Origin: Quisquiliibacterium transsilvanicum
Lineage (GTDB): Bacteria; Pseudomonadota; Gammaproteobacteria; Burkholderiales; Burkholderiaceae_E
Length of the DNA stretch: 64,000 nucleotides
Assembly: GCF_014202215.1 (NCBI RefSeq)
Contig: NZ_JACHGB010000001.1
Location: 406,847 to 470,846, forward strand
Direction of reading: 5' to 3'
Shown here: piece after piece, positions 34,009 to 44,084 of the stretch
Layout: each line of letters starts with the position of its first letter
Numbering within the stretch: position 1 is the first letter of the stretch
Translations under genes and position numbers: made by a program
Notes under the pieces: model-generated
What the model was told of the DNA's origin: nothing
Databases searched by the model: none
What the model saw: the letters and a program-made list of their open reading frames with translations, nothing else

Positions 34009-35850
34009 TCAGAACCACGCGTCGCGCATGTCCAGCGTCGTGGTGTCGGCGGTGTCGAGCAGATCGATCATCGGCCCGGTCTTCGGAAGTTCCCAGCGCA
34101 GGAAGAATCGCGCAGCCTGCAGCTTGCCCGAGTAGAAGGCCTGCTCGTCGGCATGCAGCTGCGCGCCGCCGCGCTCGAGCGCCGCGCGCGCGCACAGCGC
34201 CTGCTCCAGCCAGATCCAGGCGACCGCGACGTGGCCGAAGGCCTCGAGGAAGACGCTGGCGTTGGCCAGCGTGCGGTCCAGGTCGCCCAGCCCGTGCAGC
34301 CTGGCGGCCACCGCATCGAGGCGCTCGCGCGCAGCGATGATCGCCTGTCCCGCCGCCGCCCACTCGCCGCCGGCCTGGCCGGCCCGCGCGGCGGTGGCGC
34401 CCACTGCGCCGGCGAACAGCGCGAGCGCCCGTCCGCCGTTCATTCGCACCTTGCGCCCGAGCAGGTCGAGGCCCTGGATTCCGTGGGTGCCCTCGTGGAT
34501 GGGGTTCAGCCGCTGGTCGCGGTAGAACTGCTCGACCATGTAGTCGCGGGTGTAGCCGTAGCCGCCATGCACCTGGATCGCCAGGCTGTTGGCCTCCTGG
34601 CACCACTGCGAGGGCCAGCTCTTGCACACCGGCGTAAGCAGTTCCAGCAGCAGGTTCGCGTCGTCGCGCGCCGCCTGCTCGGCCGCGGTCCGCTGCTCGT
34701 CGACCAGGCGGGCGCAGTAGAGGTTCAGCGCCAGGCCGCCCTCGGCGTAGGCCTTGGCGGCCAGCAGCATCCGGCGCACGTCGGCATGCTCGACGATGCT
34801 CACCTGGGGCGCCGATGGGTCCTTGTCCCTGGGCGGCCGGCCCTGCGGCCGGTTGCGGGCGTAGTCCAGCGCATGCAGGTAGGCGGTGTAGCCCAGCACC
34901 GCGGCGCCCATTCCGACCCCGATCCGCGCCTCGTTCATCATGTGGAACATGCAGGAAAGACCCTGCTGCTCCTTGCCCACCAGCCAGCCCACCGCGCCGG
35001 CGGCGCCGCCCGGCGTGTGCCGGCCCTCGCCGAAGTTCAGCAGCGTGTTGGTGATGCCGCGGTAACCCATCTTGTGGTTGAGCCCGGCCAGCGCGACGTC
35101 GTTGCGCTCGCCCAGCGAGCCGTCCGCGTTGACCAGCACCTTGGGCACGACGAACAGCGAGATTCCCTTGACCCCGGGCACCAGCCTGCCCTGCTCGTCC
35201 GGGATCTTGGCCAGCACCAGGTGGACGATGTTCTCGGTGATGTCCTGCTCGCCGCCGGAAATCCACATCTTGTTGCCGAAGATCCGGAAGCTGCCGTCGG
35301 GCTGGCGCTCGGCGCGGGTGCGGATGTCGGACAGCGACGAGCCCGCCTGAGGTTCCGACAGGCACATGGTGCCGAACCAGCGGCCCTCGAGCATCGGCCG
35401 CACGTAGGTGTCGACCTGCTCGGGGCTGCCGTGCGCAAGCAGCAGGTTGGCGTTGCCCATGGTCAGGAACGGGTAGGCGGCGCCGCCGATGCTGGCTGCG
35501 TTGAACCATGCGAAGCAGGCGCGCTCCACCGTGTAGGGCAGCTGCATGCCGCCGTACTCGAAGTCGAAGCCGGCCGCCATCAGGCCGGCGTCGGTGAACA
35601 CCTTCAGCGCCCGCTTGAGCGGCTCGGGCGAATGCACCCGCTCGCCGTCGAAACGCGGTTCCTCGGTGTCGAGCAGCCGGTTGATCGGCGCGAAGTGATC
35701 GCTGGCGATCTTCGCGCAGGTCTCGATCGCGGCATCGAGCGTCTCGCGGGTGTGCTCGGCGTAGTGGGGCCGCTGCGTCAGCGCGCCGACGTCCAGCCAC
35801 TCGTGGATGAGGAAGTCGATGTCGCGGCGCGACAGGATCCTGGATTGCAT
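34009..35850 (-). CDS. Large acyl-CoA dehydrogenase (long-chain, C-terminally extended)
   Basis: A 613-aa acyl-CoA dehydrogenase of the extended type that includes DmdC and AidB-like long-chain enzymes. It has CLSEPQAGSSLSDI for FAD contact, MWISGGEQDITENIVHLVLA, and HEGTHGIQGLDLLGRK, whose Glu is the likely catalytic base. An additional C-terminal helical domain follows (from about 460). It is likely the main chain-shortening dehydrogenase of the neighbouring beta-oxidation genes fadA and fadB, which lie upstream on the same strand. Confidence 0.95.
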   Translation of the reverse strand: MQSRILSRRDIDFLIHEWLDVGALTQRPHYAEHTRETLDAAIETCAKIASDHFAPINRLLDTEEPRFDGERVHSPEPLKRALKVFTDAGLMAAGFDFEYGGMQLPYTVERACFAWFNAASIGGAAYPFLTMGNANLLLAHGSPEQVDTYVRPMLEGRWFGTMCLSEPQAGSSLSDIRTRAERQPDGSFRIFGNKMWISGGEQDITENIVHLVLAKIPDEQGRLVPGVKGISLFVVPKVLVNADGSLGERNDVALAGLNHKMGYRGITNTLLNFGEGRHTPGGAAGAVGWLVGKEQQGLSCMFHMMNEARIGVGMGAAVLGYTAYLHALDYARNRPQGRPPRDKDPSAPQVSIVEHADVRRMLLAAKAYAEGGLALNLYCARLVDEQRTAAEQAARDDANLLLELLTPVCKSWPSQWCQEANSLAIQVHGGYGYTRDYMVEQFYRDQRLNPIHEGTHGIQGLDLLGRKVRMNGGRALALFAGAVGATAARAGQAGGEWAAAGQAIIAARERLDAVAARLHGLGDLDRTLANASVFLEAFGHVAVAWIWLEQALCARAALERGGAQLHADEQAFYSGKLQAARFFLRWELPKTGPMIDLLDTADTTTLDMRDAWF

Positions 35851-35938
35851 CTGGAACTCCGAAGCGGCGATGCCGGGACGCGCTGCAAAGCTTGCGCCCG
35901 GCTTCTCCGCATACGGCGAGGGGGATTTCCCCTGCCGG

Positions 35939-37117
35939 TCAGGCGATCTCGAACAGACCCGCCGCGCCCATGCCGCCGCCGACGCACATCGTCACCACGG
36001 CCCATTTGCCGCCGCGGCGCTTGCCCTCGATCAGCGCATGGCCGGTCAGGCGCTGGCCGCTGACGCCGAAGGGATGGCCGACGGCGATCGCGCCGCCGCT
36101 GACGTTGAGCCGGTCGTCCGGGATGCCCAGCTTGTCGCGACAGTAGAGCACCTGCACCGCGAAGGCCTCGTTGAGCTCCCAGATATCGATGTCCTGGACT
36201 TTCAGGCCGGCGCGGGCCAGCAGCTTGGGCACGGCGAACACCGGGCCGATGCCCATCTCGTCCGGCTCGCAGCCGGCGACCGCGAATCCGCGGAAGTACC
36301 CCAGGGGCTTCAGGCCGCGCTTCTCGGCGAGCTTTGCGTCCATCACCACCACGGCGCCGGCGCCGTCGGAGAACTGGCTGGCATTGCCCGCAGCCACCAG
36401 ACCGCCGGGCAGCGCCGGGCGGATGCCCGAAATGCCCTCGTAGGTGGTGCCCTCGCGGCGGCCCTCGTCGTCGGCCAGCGTCACCTCCTTGGTGACGATC
36501 ATGCCGGTGGCCTTGTCGGGGGCGGCCATCTTCACCGTGATCGGGACGATCTCGTCGCTGAACCTGCCCTCGGCGGCCGCGGCGCAGGCGCGCTGCTGGC
36601 TGCGCGCGCCGTACTGGTCCATCGCCTCGCGGCCGATGTTGTAGCGCTTGGCCACCATCTCGGCGGTCTGCAGCATCGACCAGTAGATCTCGGGCTTCTT
36701 CGCCGCCAGGTTCGGGTCCTGGATCATGTGGCGGTTGGCCTCGTTCTGAACGCAGGAGATCGACTCGATGCCGCCGGCGACGAAGATGTCGCCCTCGCCG
36801 GCGATCACGCGCTGCGCGGCCATCGCGATGGTCTGCAGGCCGGACGAGCAGAAGCGGTTGACCGTGACGCCGGAGACGGTGACCGGCAGGCCCGCCATCA
36901 GCCCGGCCTGACGGGCGATGTTCTGGCCGGTCGCGCCCTCGGGGGTGGCGCAGCCCATCACGACGTCCTCGACCTCGGCCGGGTCGATGCCGGCGCGCTC
37001 GACTGCCGCCCTGATCACGTGGCCGCCCATGGTGGCGCCGTGCGTCATGTTGAGGGCGCCCTTCCAGGACTTCGCCAGGCCGGTGCGGGCGGTGGAAACG
37101 ATGACTGCTTCACGCAT
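35939..37117 (-). CDS. fadA: Acetyl-CoA C-acyltransferase (thiolase)
   Basis: A 392-aa thiolase. The nucleophilic Cys is in [14 protein letters not shown], the catalytic His in [13 protein letters not shown], and the second Cys in [13 protein letters not shown]. It cleaves 3-ketoacyl-CoA with CoA to give acetyl-CoA and a shortened acyl-CoA. It sits 30 nt after the fadB-type gene and 88 nt before the long acyl-CoA dehydrogenase, giving a complete beta-oxidation set on one strand. Confidence 0.97.
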   Translation of the reverse strand: MREAVIVSTARTGLAKSWKGALNMTHGATMGGHVIRAAVERAGIDPAEVEDVVMGCATPEGATGQNIARQAGLMAGLPVTVSGVTVNRFCSSGLQTIAMAAQRVIAGEGDIFVAGGIESISCVQNEANRHMIQDPNLAAKKPEIYWSMLQTAEMVAKRYNIGREAMDQYGARSQQRACAAAAEGRFSDEIVPITVKMAAPDKATGMIVTKEVTLADDEGRREGTTYEGISGIRPALPGGLVAAGNASQFSDGAGAVVVMDAKLAEKRGLKPLGYFRGFAVAGCEPDEMGIGPVFAVPKLLARAGLKVQDIDIWELNEAFAVQVLYCRDKLGIPDDRLNVSGGAIAVGHPFGVSGQRLTGHALIEGKRRGGKWAVVTMCVGGGMGAAGLFEIA

Positions 37118-37147
37118 TTCGGAATCCTCTATTCGTTTGACGAACGC

Positions 37148-39253
37148 TCAGGCGTTGAAGGGCTTGCCCTCGGCGGCCAGCTGCAGCAGCAGCGGCGCGG
37201 GCTTCCAGCAGTCCGCATCGCCGTTGGGCGTTTTCGCGGCCCGGGCGGCGAAGTCCTCGATCCGGTTGACGACGTTGTAGAGCCCGTACATGTCCGCGTA
37301 CAGCATCGGGCCGCCGCGGTGCATCGGGAAGCCGTAGCCGGTCAGGTAGATCATGTCGATGTCGGAGGCGCGCAGCGCGATGCCTTCCTCGAGGATCTGC
37401 GCGCCCTCGTTGACCAGCGCGAACAGCAGCCGGTGGACGATCTCGTCGTCCGAGAGCTTGCGCGGCGTGATGCCGAGCTCGGCGCGGTGCCTGACGAGCA
37501 TCTCCTCGACCAGCGGATCGGGAATCGCATCGCGCTTGCCGGCCTCGTACTTGTAGTAGCCGGCGCCGGTCTTCTGGCCGAAGCGCCCGAGTTCGCAGAT
37601 CTTGTCCGCAAAACGCGGGAACTTGGCGTCCGGATGCTCGGCGTAGTGACGCTTGCGGATGTACCAGCCCACGTCGTTTCCGGCCAGGTCCCCCATGCGG
37701 AAGGGGCCCATCGCGAAGCCCCACTTCTCGATCGCGCGGTCCACCTGCTGCGGGGTGGCGCCCTCCTCGATCATGTAGCCGGCCTGGCGGCTGTACTGGT
37801 TGATCATCCGGTTGCCGATGAAGCCGTCGCACACGCCGGCCACCACGCCGAGCTTGCGGATCTTCCCGGCCAGCTTCATGGTGGTGGCCAGCACGTCCTT
37901 GCCGGTCTTGGCGCCGCGCACGATCTCCAGCAGGCGCATCACGTTGGCCGGGCTGAAGAAGTGCGTGCCGATCACGTCCTGCGGGCGCTTGGTCAAGGCG
38001 GCGATCTGGTCGACGTCCAGCGTCGAGGTGTTCGAAGCCAGGATCGCGCCCTGCTTCATCACTTCGTCGAGCTTGCGGAACACGGTCTCCTTGACCGCCA
38101 TGTCCTCGAAGACGGCCTCGACGACGATGTCGGCGTTGCCGATGTCGTCATAGGACAGCGTGGGCGTGATCAGGCCCATGCGCTTCTCGACGTCCTCGGG
38201 CTTGATGCGGCCCCGCTTCGCGCTGTTCTCGTAGTTCTTGCGGATGATGCCGATGCCCTTGTCCAGCGCCTCCTGCTTCATCTCGAGGACGGTGACCGGG
38301 ATGCCGGCGTTGGCGAAGTTCATCGCGATTCCGCCGCCCATGGTGCCGGCGCCGATCACCGCGGCCGATCTGATCTCGCGGGTGGGCGTGTCGGCCGGGA
38401 CGTCGGGAATCTTGGCCGCGGCGCGCTCGCCGAAGAAGATGTGACGCAGCGCGCGCGATTCGGGCGACTCCATCAGCTCGATGAAGAGCTGCCACTCGCG
38501 CTTGAGGCCCTGGTCGAAGGGCAGCTCGGTGGAGGCGGCGACCGCCTCCAGGCAGTTGAGCGGCGCAGGCAGGCGCGGCGAGGCGGCCTTGACTGCTGCG
38601 CGGGCCACCGCCAGGTAGCCTTCCGCATCGGGGTAGTCCACCTTCAGATTGCGCACCAGCGGCAGGCCGCGCTTCTCGGCCACCACCTTGCGGGCGAAGT
38701 CGACCGCGCCGGCCATTAGGTCGCCCTCGATGAAGGCGTCGAAGATCTTGTAGTCCTTGAGTTTGTCGGAGGGCACGGCAAAGCCCTGCACGACCATGTT
38801 CAGCGCGAGCTCGAAGGGCAGCACGCGGGGCAGCCGCTGCGTGCCGCCGCCGCCGGGCAGCAGGCCCAGCTTGACCTCGGGCAGCGCGATCTGCGCGCCG
38901 GGCGCGCACACGCGGAAGTGGCAGCCGAGCGCGAGCTCCAGGCCGCCGCCCATGGCCACCGAATGGATCGCCGCCACGACCGGCTTCGTGGAGTTCTCGA
39001 TCATCTCGAACACGGTGTTCAGGCCCGGCTGGGCGGACATCGCGGGGGTGTTGAACTCGCGGATGTCGGCGCCGCCGGAGAAGGCCTTGCCCTTGCCCGT
39101 CAGCACGATCGCCTTGACCGAGTCGTCGGCCAGCGCACGCCGCAGTCCCTCGACGATGCCCTTGCGCAGCCCGTGGCCGAGGCCGTTGACCGGCGGGTTG
39201 TCCATCGTGATGACGGCGACATCGCCTTGGGTTTCGTAGTGTGCTTGGGTCAC
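37148..39253 (-). CDS. fadB: Bifunctional enoyl-CoA hydratase/3-hydroxyacyl-CoA dehydrogenase
   Basis: A 701-aa multifunctional beta-oxidation enzyme. The N-terminal crotonase domain (about 1-190) has KAFSGGADIREF and AVAMGGGLELALGCHFR-like elements. The NAD-binding domain begins with AAVIGAGTMGGGIAMNFANAG (about residue 295). Two C-terminal 3HCDH domains follow, with GTHFFSPANVM and GFIGNRM. It hydrates the enoyl-CoA and oxidises the resulting 3-hydroxyacyl-CoA. The start is GTG 39253 with AGGA 8 nt upstream. It is the first gene of the fadB-fadA-acyl-CoA-dehydrogenase operon. Confidence 0.95.
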   Translation of the reverse strand: MTQAHYETQGDVAVITMDNPPVNGLGHGLRKGIVEGLRRALADDSVKAIVLTGKGKAFSGGADIREFNTPAMSAQPGLNTVFEMIENSTKPVVAAIHSVAMGGGLELALGCHFRVCAPGAQIALPEVKLGLLPGGGGTQRLPRVLPFELALNMVVQGFAVPSDKLKDYKIFDAFIEGDLMAGAVDFARKVVAEKRGLPLVRNLKVDYPDAEGYLAVARAAVKAASPRLPAPLNCLEAVAASTELPFDQGLKREWQLFIELMESPESRALRHIFFGERAAAKIPDVPADTPTREIRSAAVIGAGTMGGGIAMNFANAGIPVTVLEMKQEALDKGIGIIRKNYENSAKRGRIKPEDVEKRMGLITPTLSYDDIGNADIVVEAVFEDMAVKETVFRKLDEVMKQGAILASNTSTLDVDQIAALTKRPQDVIGTHFFSPANVMRLLEIVRGAKTGKDVLATTMKLAGKIRKLGVVAGVCDGFIGNRMINQYSRQAGYMIEEGATPQQVDRAIEKWGFAMGPFRMGDLAGNDVGWYIRKRHYAEHPDAKFPRFADKICELGRFGQKTGAGYYKYEAGKRDAIPDPLVEEMLVRHRAELGITPRKLSDDEIVHRLLFALVNEGAQILEEGIALRASDIDMIYLTGYGFPMHRGGPMLYADMYGLYNVVNRIEDFAARAAKTPNGDADCWKPAPLLLQLAAEGKPFNA

Positions 39254-39353
39254 CTTGGATTCCTGTGCAGAAGGGAGGCGCGCTGGCCCCGGGTTGCAGC
39301 TATGGGCGGCGGACGGTCGGTGGGTGGCGGAGGGCAGCTGGCGTACGGCCGCC

Positions 39354-39414
39354 GGGCCGCCGGGCAGGACCGAGCCCGCACGATTCTAACCCCTGTCCTG
39401 CCGCCCGGCGGTCC
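39354..39414. repeat. Large imperfect inverted repeat between divergent genes
   Basis: The left arm (39354-39370, CCGCCGGGCAGGAC core) pairs with the right arm (39395-39414, GTCCTGCC then GCCCGGCGG) around a 24-nt loop, in the 263-nt region separating fadB and the quinone-reductase gene. It could form a cruciform or mRNA hairpin in either leader, or bind a regulator. No T-tract follows, so it is not a typical terminator. Confidence 0.6.
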
Positions 39415-39516
39415 GTAAGCCGGGGGGTCCGCAGGCCTTGCCGGGGTCGGAGATAATCGGCGAATCCAACCGTCCGGGACGCCGTCCCGGTCTTCTGCGT
39501 CAAAGGAGTGCTGTCG

Positions 39517-40488
39517 ATGAAAGCCTGGGTCGTTCGCGAGTGGTGCACGCCGGATCAGATGTCCTTCGAGGAGGTGTCCCTGCCGGAGCCGGGGCCTGGG
39601 CAGGTCCGGGTGAAGGTGGGCGCGGCCGCGCTGAACTTCCTGGACACGCTGATGATCGAGGGCAAGTACCAGGTCAAGCCGCCCTTCCCCTTCACGCCCG
39701 GCGTCGAGATCGCAGGCGTCGTCGATGCGGTGGGCGCAGGCTGCAAGCTCGAGGTGGGCGCTTCGGTGGCCGCCAACATCGGCACCGGCGGCTATGCGGA
39801 GTACGCGATTGCCGAAGAGGCGAAGACCGCCCTGCTGCCCGACGGCGTCGATCATGCGGTGGCGGCGACCATGCCGATCGTCTATCCCACTGCCCACCTG
39901 TGCCTGAGGGATGCTGGCCGCATGAAGCCGGGCGAGACCGTGCTGATCCTGGCCGCGGCCGGCGGCGTGGGCCTGGCGGCGATCCAGCTGGCCAAGGCCT
40001 GGGGCGCGGGACGCGTGATCGCCGCGGCCGGCGGCGAGGAAAAGCTGAAGATGTGCGCCGAGTACGGCGCGGATTCGCTGGTCGACTACCGGCGCCGTGA
40101 CTGGGTCGACCAGGTCAAGGCGATCGCCCCCAAGGGCGTGGACATCGTCATCGACATGGTGGGCGGCGACGAGGCGGAACAGGGCGTGCGCACGCTGGCC
40201 TGGCGCGGCCGCTTCATCGTGGTCGGCTTCGCTGGTGGCACCATCCCGAAAATCCCCGCCAACCGGCTGCTGCTGAACGCGGCAAGCGCGATCGGCGTGT
40301 TCTGGGGCGGGCTCACGCAGCGCGAGCCCGCACTGGCTCGCGAGGTCTACGCGGACCTGTTCGGCATGCTGGGGCGTGGCGAGATCAGGCCGATCCTGAC
40401 GAAGCGCTACACCCTTGCCGACGCGCCGCAGGCAATGAAGGACCTGGCGGCGCGCAAGACCACCGGCAAGGTGGTGCTCGTTCCCTGA
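39517..40488 (+). CDS. NADPH:quinone oxidoreductase family protein (zinc-less MDR)
   Basis: A 323-aa MDR-superfamily reductase. The N-terminal domain has LNFLDTLMIEGKYQVKPP and FTPGVEIAGVV; the Rossmann part has LILAAAGGVGLAAIQLAK. No zinc-binding Cys cluster is present. It resembles Qor/crotonyl-CoA-reductase-like proteins that reduce quinones or enones with NADPH. ATG 39517 follows AAGGAG (39503-39508) at the right distance; a GTG at 39508 lies inside that site and is less likely. It is a single gene, followed by a strong hairpin. Confidence 0.93.
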   Translation: MKAWVVREWCTPDQMSFEEVSLPEPGPGQVRVKVGAAALNFLDTLMIEGKYQVKPPFPFTPGVEIAGVVDAVGAGCKLEVGASVAANIGTGGYAEYAIAEEAKTALLPDGVDHAVAATMPIVYPTAHLCLRDAGRMKPGETVLILAAAGGVGLAAIQLAKAWGAGRVIAAAGGEEKLKMCAEYGADSLVDYRRRDWVDQVKAIAPKGVDIVIDMVGGDEAEQGVRTLAWRGRFIVVGFAGGTIPKIPANRLLLNAASAIGVFWGGLTQREPALAREVYADLFGMLGRGEIRPILTKRYTLADAPQAMKDLAARKTTGKVVLVP

Positions 40489-40495
40489 ACGAAGG

Positions 40496-40521
40496 CGGGG
40501 CGGCGCAAGCGCGCCGCCCCG
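40496..40521 (+). terminator. GC hairpin after the quinone-reductase gene
   Basis: A perfect 11-bp stem, CGGGGCGGCGC (40496-40506) and GCGCCGCCCCG (40511-40521), closes a 4-nt AAGC loop, beginning 7 nt after the stop codon. There is no T-tract, so it may act with Rho or as a bidirectional block for the convergent DUF2892/RND operon. Confidence 0.6.
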
Positions 40522-40592
40522 TCAGGCCCGGGAACGCGTGAAGCGCGCGGCCAGGCGCTCGCCCGCGCCGCCGGGGGGCGGTTCCCCGCAGC

Positions 40593-40799
40593 TCAGGCGG
40601 CGCGCAGACCCAGCTTGCGCAGGATGATCTCAAGCGGGCACCAGTGGGTGATGCCGCTCTGCAGCAGGTTGGCGCCGACGAAGACGGTGAACCACAGCCA
40701 GTTCTGGCTGTGGAACAGCGGGCTGCCCTGCACGCCGAGCGCGAGCGAGAGCAGGATCATGAAGCCGGCGAACACACGGACCAGGGACCAGGACGTCAT
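40593..40799 (-). CDS. DUF2892 small inner-membrane protein
   Basis: A 68-aa protein with two hydrophobic helices (residues about 5-25 and 33-52) and the THWCPLEIILRKLG ending, matching the DUF2892/YgaP-like transmembrane family that is often linked to rhodaneses or to ArsR-regulated transporters. It begins 12 nt downstream of the RND pump gene on the same strand, so it is the last gene of that efflux operon. Its role is unknown; the single Cys in HWC is typical of the family. Confidence 0.9.
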   Translation of the reverse strand: MTSWSLVRVFAGFMILLSLALGVQGSPLFHSQNWLWFTVFVGANLLQSGITHWCPLEIILRKLGLRAA

Positions 40800-40811
40800 T
40801 TCAGGAGCTCC

Positions 40812-43800
40812 TCAGGAGGGGGTTTCGAACTTGCGCCGGTAGGCGACGTAGAACAGCACGGGAATCACGACCAGCGTGAGCAGGGTCGACACCGCGATCC
40901 CGAACAGCAGCGAGATCGCCAGGCCGTTGAAGATCGGGTCGTCGAGGATGAACACCGCGCCGAGCATCGCGGCCAGCGCGGTCAGCACGATGGGCTGCGC
41001 GCGCACCGCGGCCGACTCGATCACCGCCCGCGCGAAGGGCACGCCGTCGGCGATGCGCAGGTGGATGAAGTCCACCAGCAGGATCGAGTTGCGCACGATG
41101 ATTCCGGCCAGCGCGATCATCCCGATCATCGAGGTGGCGGTGAACTGCGCGCCCAGCAGCGCATGCCCGGGCAGGATGCCGATGATGGTCAGCGGGATCG
41201 GCGCCATGATCACCAGCGGCGCGAGGTAGGAGCCGAACTGCGCCACCACCAGCAGGTAGATCAGCACCAGCCCCACCGCGTAGGCGGCGCCCATGTCGCG
41301 GAAGGTCTCGTAGGTGATCTGCCATTCGCCGTCCCACTTCAGTGCGCCGGCCCGGTAGGGGTCGCCCGGCGTGGCGATGAAGTACTCGTCGATCGGCGCG
41401 CCGCCCGGTCCCACGATGTCCGCGATCGCGGGGCGCATGCCGAACATCGCGTACAGCGGCGAATCGATCCGGCCGGCCGCGTCGGCCATCACGTACTCCA
41501 CCGGCAGCAGGTCCTTGCGGTAGCGCGGCTTGTCGCGCTGCGCCGGCAGCACCTTGACGAATTCGCGCATCTGCACGGTGCGCCCGTCGGCGGCGCGCAG
41601 CGGCAGGCGCAGCACCGCGTCGAGGTCCGCGATGTCGGCGTCCGACAGCCGCAGCAGCGCCGGCGCCGGATACTTGCTGCCGTCGTGCAGGTAGGTGACC
41701 GGCTGGCCGGCCAGCGCCAGCGACAGCGTGGCGACGATGTCCTGCTGGCTGATGCCCGCCTGCGCCGCTTTGCGGCGGTCGATCACCAGGCGCGACTTCG
41801 GCGCCACGGCGATCAGCGTGGAATCGATGTCGACCACCCCGTCGGTGGCCTGGAACACCTTGCGCACTTCGGTGGCAAGCGCCTCGCGCGAGGCCGCATC
41901 CGGGCCGTAGACCTGGGCCACGATCGGGCTCATCACCGGCGGACCCGGCGGCACTTCGACCACCTTCACCGAGGCACCGTGGCGCTCGCCGATCGCGGCC
42001 AGCGCGGGCCGCACCCGCTGCGCGATTTCGTGGCTCTTCGCGTCGCGGTGCGCCTTGTCGACCAGGTTGACCTGCAGGTCGCCCATCTCCGGCCCCGAGC
42101 GCAGGTAGTACTGGCGCACCAGGCCGTTGAAGTTGATCGGCGCGGCGGTGCCGGCGTAGGCCTGCACGCTGGTCACCTCCGGCGCCTGCGCAAGCGATGC
42201 GGCCAGCTCGTCGAGGACCGCGCTGGTGCGCTCCACGGGGGTGCCCACCGGCATGTCGACCACCACCTGGAACTCGGACTTGTTGTCGAAGGGCAGCATC
42301 TTCAGCACCACCAGCTGTGCCACCGGCAGCGCCACCGAACCCACGATCAGCACCAGCACCGCGAGCCACAGCAGCATGCGGTTGCGCCCGCCGCGCTTCG
42401 GGTCGAGCAGCGGACCGAACACGCGCTCGGCCAGCGGCATCAGCCTGCCGCCGGGCCCGCCCTGCTGGCCGTGCGGAGCATGCTTGCCCAGCCAGCGCGC
42501 CGACATCCAGGGCGTGAGCACGAAGGCGATGGCCAGCGAGATCAGCATGCCCAGGCTGGCGTTGATCGGGATCGGCGCCATGTACGGGCCCATCAGTCCG
42601 CTGACGAAGGCCATCGGCAGCAACGCGGCGAGCACGGTCAGCGTGGCCAGGATCGTCGGCCCGCCGACCTCGTCGACGGCGCGCGGGATGATGTCCAGCA
42701 TATTGGCGTGGGGGTCGAGCGCGCGGTGCCGGTGGATGTTCTCCACCACCACGATCGCGTCGTCGACCAGGATGCCGATCGAGAAGATCAGCGCGAACAG
42801 CGAGACCCGGTTCAGCGTGAAGCCCCAGGCCCAGGAGGCGAACAGCGTGGCGGTGAGCGTGAGGATCACCGCGATGCCGACGATCGCCGCCTCGCGCCGG
42901 CCCAGCGCGACGAAGACCAGCGCCACCACCGAAGCGGTGGCGAACAGCAGTTTCTTGATCAGCGTCGACGCCTTCTCGCCGGCGGTCGCGCCGTAGTCGC
43001 GGGTGAGGTCGACCTGCACCTCGGCCGGGATCACCGTGTTGCGCAGCACCTCGAGCCGCTCGCCGATGCGCTCGGCCACCGCGACTGCGTTCTCGCCGGG
43101 TTTCTTGGTGAGCGACATGGTCACCGACGGGCGCTTGTCCATGCGCACGCTGCCGTCGTCGCCGCGCACCACGTCCCCGTGCCAGACATAACGGGCTGGC
43201 GACGGCTGGCCGTCCTCGACGCGGGCGAGGTCGCGCACGTAGACCGGCTTGCCGGCGCGCACAGCGACCAGCAGCTCGGCCACCTCGGGGGCGCTGGCCA
43301 GGAAATCGCCGGTCTCGATCGCCACGCTTGAATTGCCGCCGATCGACTCGCCGAGTGGCTGGCCGATGTTGGCCGCCCCGAGCGTGCCGCGCAGCTCGGC
43401 CAGCGTGACCGAGTAGGCGTTGAGCTTCTGGATGTCGGGCTCGACCCGCACCACCCTGCCCGGCCCGCCCACCGTCGCCACCTCGCGCACGCCCGAGACG
43501 CGCTTGAGCTCGGCCTCCATCGCGTGCGCGACCCGCTCGAGGTCCGCTGCGCCCTGCTGCCCGTCGCGCGAGTGCAGCGAGAGCGTGACGATGGGGACGT
43601 CGTCGATCCCCTTGGGCTTGACAACGGGCGGCATCACGCCCAGGCCCTGGGGCAGCCAGTCCTGGTTGGCCTGCAGCACGTCGTGCAGGCGAATCACCGC
43701 CTCGGAGCGCGGCACGCCGACCTCGAACTGGACGGTGAGCACCGCCATGCCGGGGCGCGACACCGAGTAAGTGTGCTCGATGCCGGCGATCTGCGACAGC

Positions 43801-44084
43801 ACCTGCTCGGCCGGCAGCGCGACCATCGACTCGACGTCGTCGACCGATGCGCCCGGGAACTGGATGAGCACGTTGGCCATGGTGACGTCGATCTGCGGCT
43901 CCTCCTCGCGCGGGGTGACGAACACCGCGAACAGACCCACCAGCAGCGCGACCAGCGCGAGCAGCGGCGTGATCTGCGCGTCCTGGAAGTAGCGCGCGAT
44001 GCGTCCGGAGACGCCGAGACGCTCTGGCGCAGCGGGCGCCGGCACGGCGGGCGTCTCCTCCCGATCCTGTGCCGTTTCGCTCAT
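40812..44084 (-). CDS. RND-superfamily efflux permease
   Basis: A 1090-aa inner-membrane pump of the AcrB superfamily. It has PREEEPQIDVTMANV after the first helix, two large periplasmic loops, and two sets of hydrophobic helices. Conserved motifs include IGILVDDAIVVVENIHRH, with the paired Asp of the proton relay, and GIIVRNSILLVDFI in the second half. ATG 44084 is in an ATGA overlap with the adaptor gene stop; the same frame is open far upstream but that part is antisense-like shadow. The ArsR neighbour suggests induction by a specific stress or metabolite. Confidence 0.95.
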   Translation of the reverse strand: MSETAQDREETPAVPAPAAPERLGVSGRIARYFQDAQITPLLALVALLVGLFAVFVTPREEEPQIDVTMANVLIQFPGASVDDVESMVALPAEQVLSQIAGIEHTYSVSRPGMAVLTVQFEVGVPRSEAVIRLHDVLQANQDWLPQGLGVMPPVVKPKGIDDVPIVTLSLHSRDGQQGAADLERVAHAMEAELKRVSGVREVATVGGPGRVVRVEPDIQKLNAYSVTLAELRGTLGAANIGQPLGESIGGNSSVAIETGDFLASAPEVAELLVAVRAGKPVYVRDLARVEDGQPSPARYVWHGDVVRGDDGSVRMDKRPSVTMSLTKKPGENAVAVAERIGERLEVLRNTVIPAEVQVDLTRDYGATAGEKASTLIKKLLFATASVVALVFVALGRREAAIVGIAVILTLTATLFASWAWGFTLNRVSLFALIFSIGILVDDAIVVVENIHRHRALDPHANMLDIIPRAVDEVGGPTILATLTVLAALLPMAFVSGLMGPYMAPIPINASLGMLISLAIAFVLTPWMSARWLGKHAPHGQQGGPGGRLMPLAERVFGPLLDPKRGGRNRMLLWLAVLVLIVGSVALPVAQLVVLKMLPFDNKSEFQVVVDMPVGTPVERTSAVLDELAASLAQAPEVTSVQAYAGTAAPINFNGLVRQYYLRSGPEMGDLQVNLVDKAHRDAKSHEIAQRVRPALAAIGERHGASVKVVEVPPGPPVMSPIVAQVYGPDAASREALATEVRKVFQATDGVVDIDSTLIAVAPKSRLVIDRRKAAQAGISQQDIVATLSLALAGQPVTYLHDGSKYPAPALLRLSDADIADLDAVLRLPLRAADGRTVQMREFVKVLPAQRDKPRYRKDLLPVEYVMADAAGRIDSPLYAMFGMRPAIADIVGPGGAPIDEYFIATPGDPYRAGALKWDGEWQITYETFRDMGAAYAVGLVLIYLLVVAQFGSYLAPLVIMAPIPLTIIGILPGHALLGAQFTATSMIGMIALAGIIVRNSILLVDFIHLRIADGVPFARAVIESAAVRAQPIVLTALAAMLGAVFILDDPIFNGLAISLLFGIAVSTLLTLVVIPVLFYVAYRRKFETPS

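Noticed and set aside
30372-34340. 1322-aa open frame on the plus strand
   Set aside because: Antisense to the esterase, reductase and thioesterase genes with recognisable motifs; no domain-like sequence of its own.
35807-38719. 970-aa open frame on the plus strand
   Set aside because: Antisense to fadA and fadB; composition is typical of complementary GC-rich frames.
40644-43331. 895-aa open frame on the plus strand, rich in His/Gln/Arg
   Set aside because: Antisense to the RND pump; composition and position mark it as a shadow.
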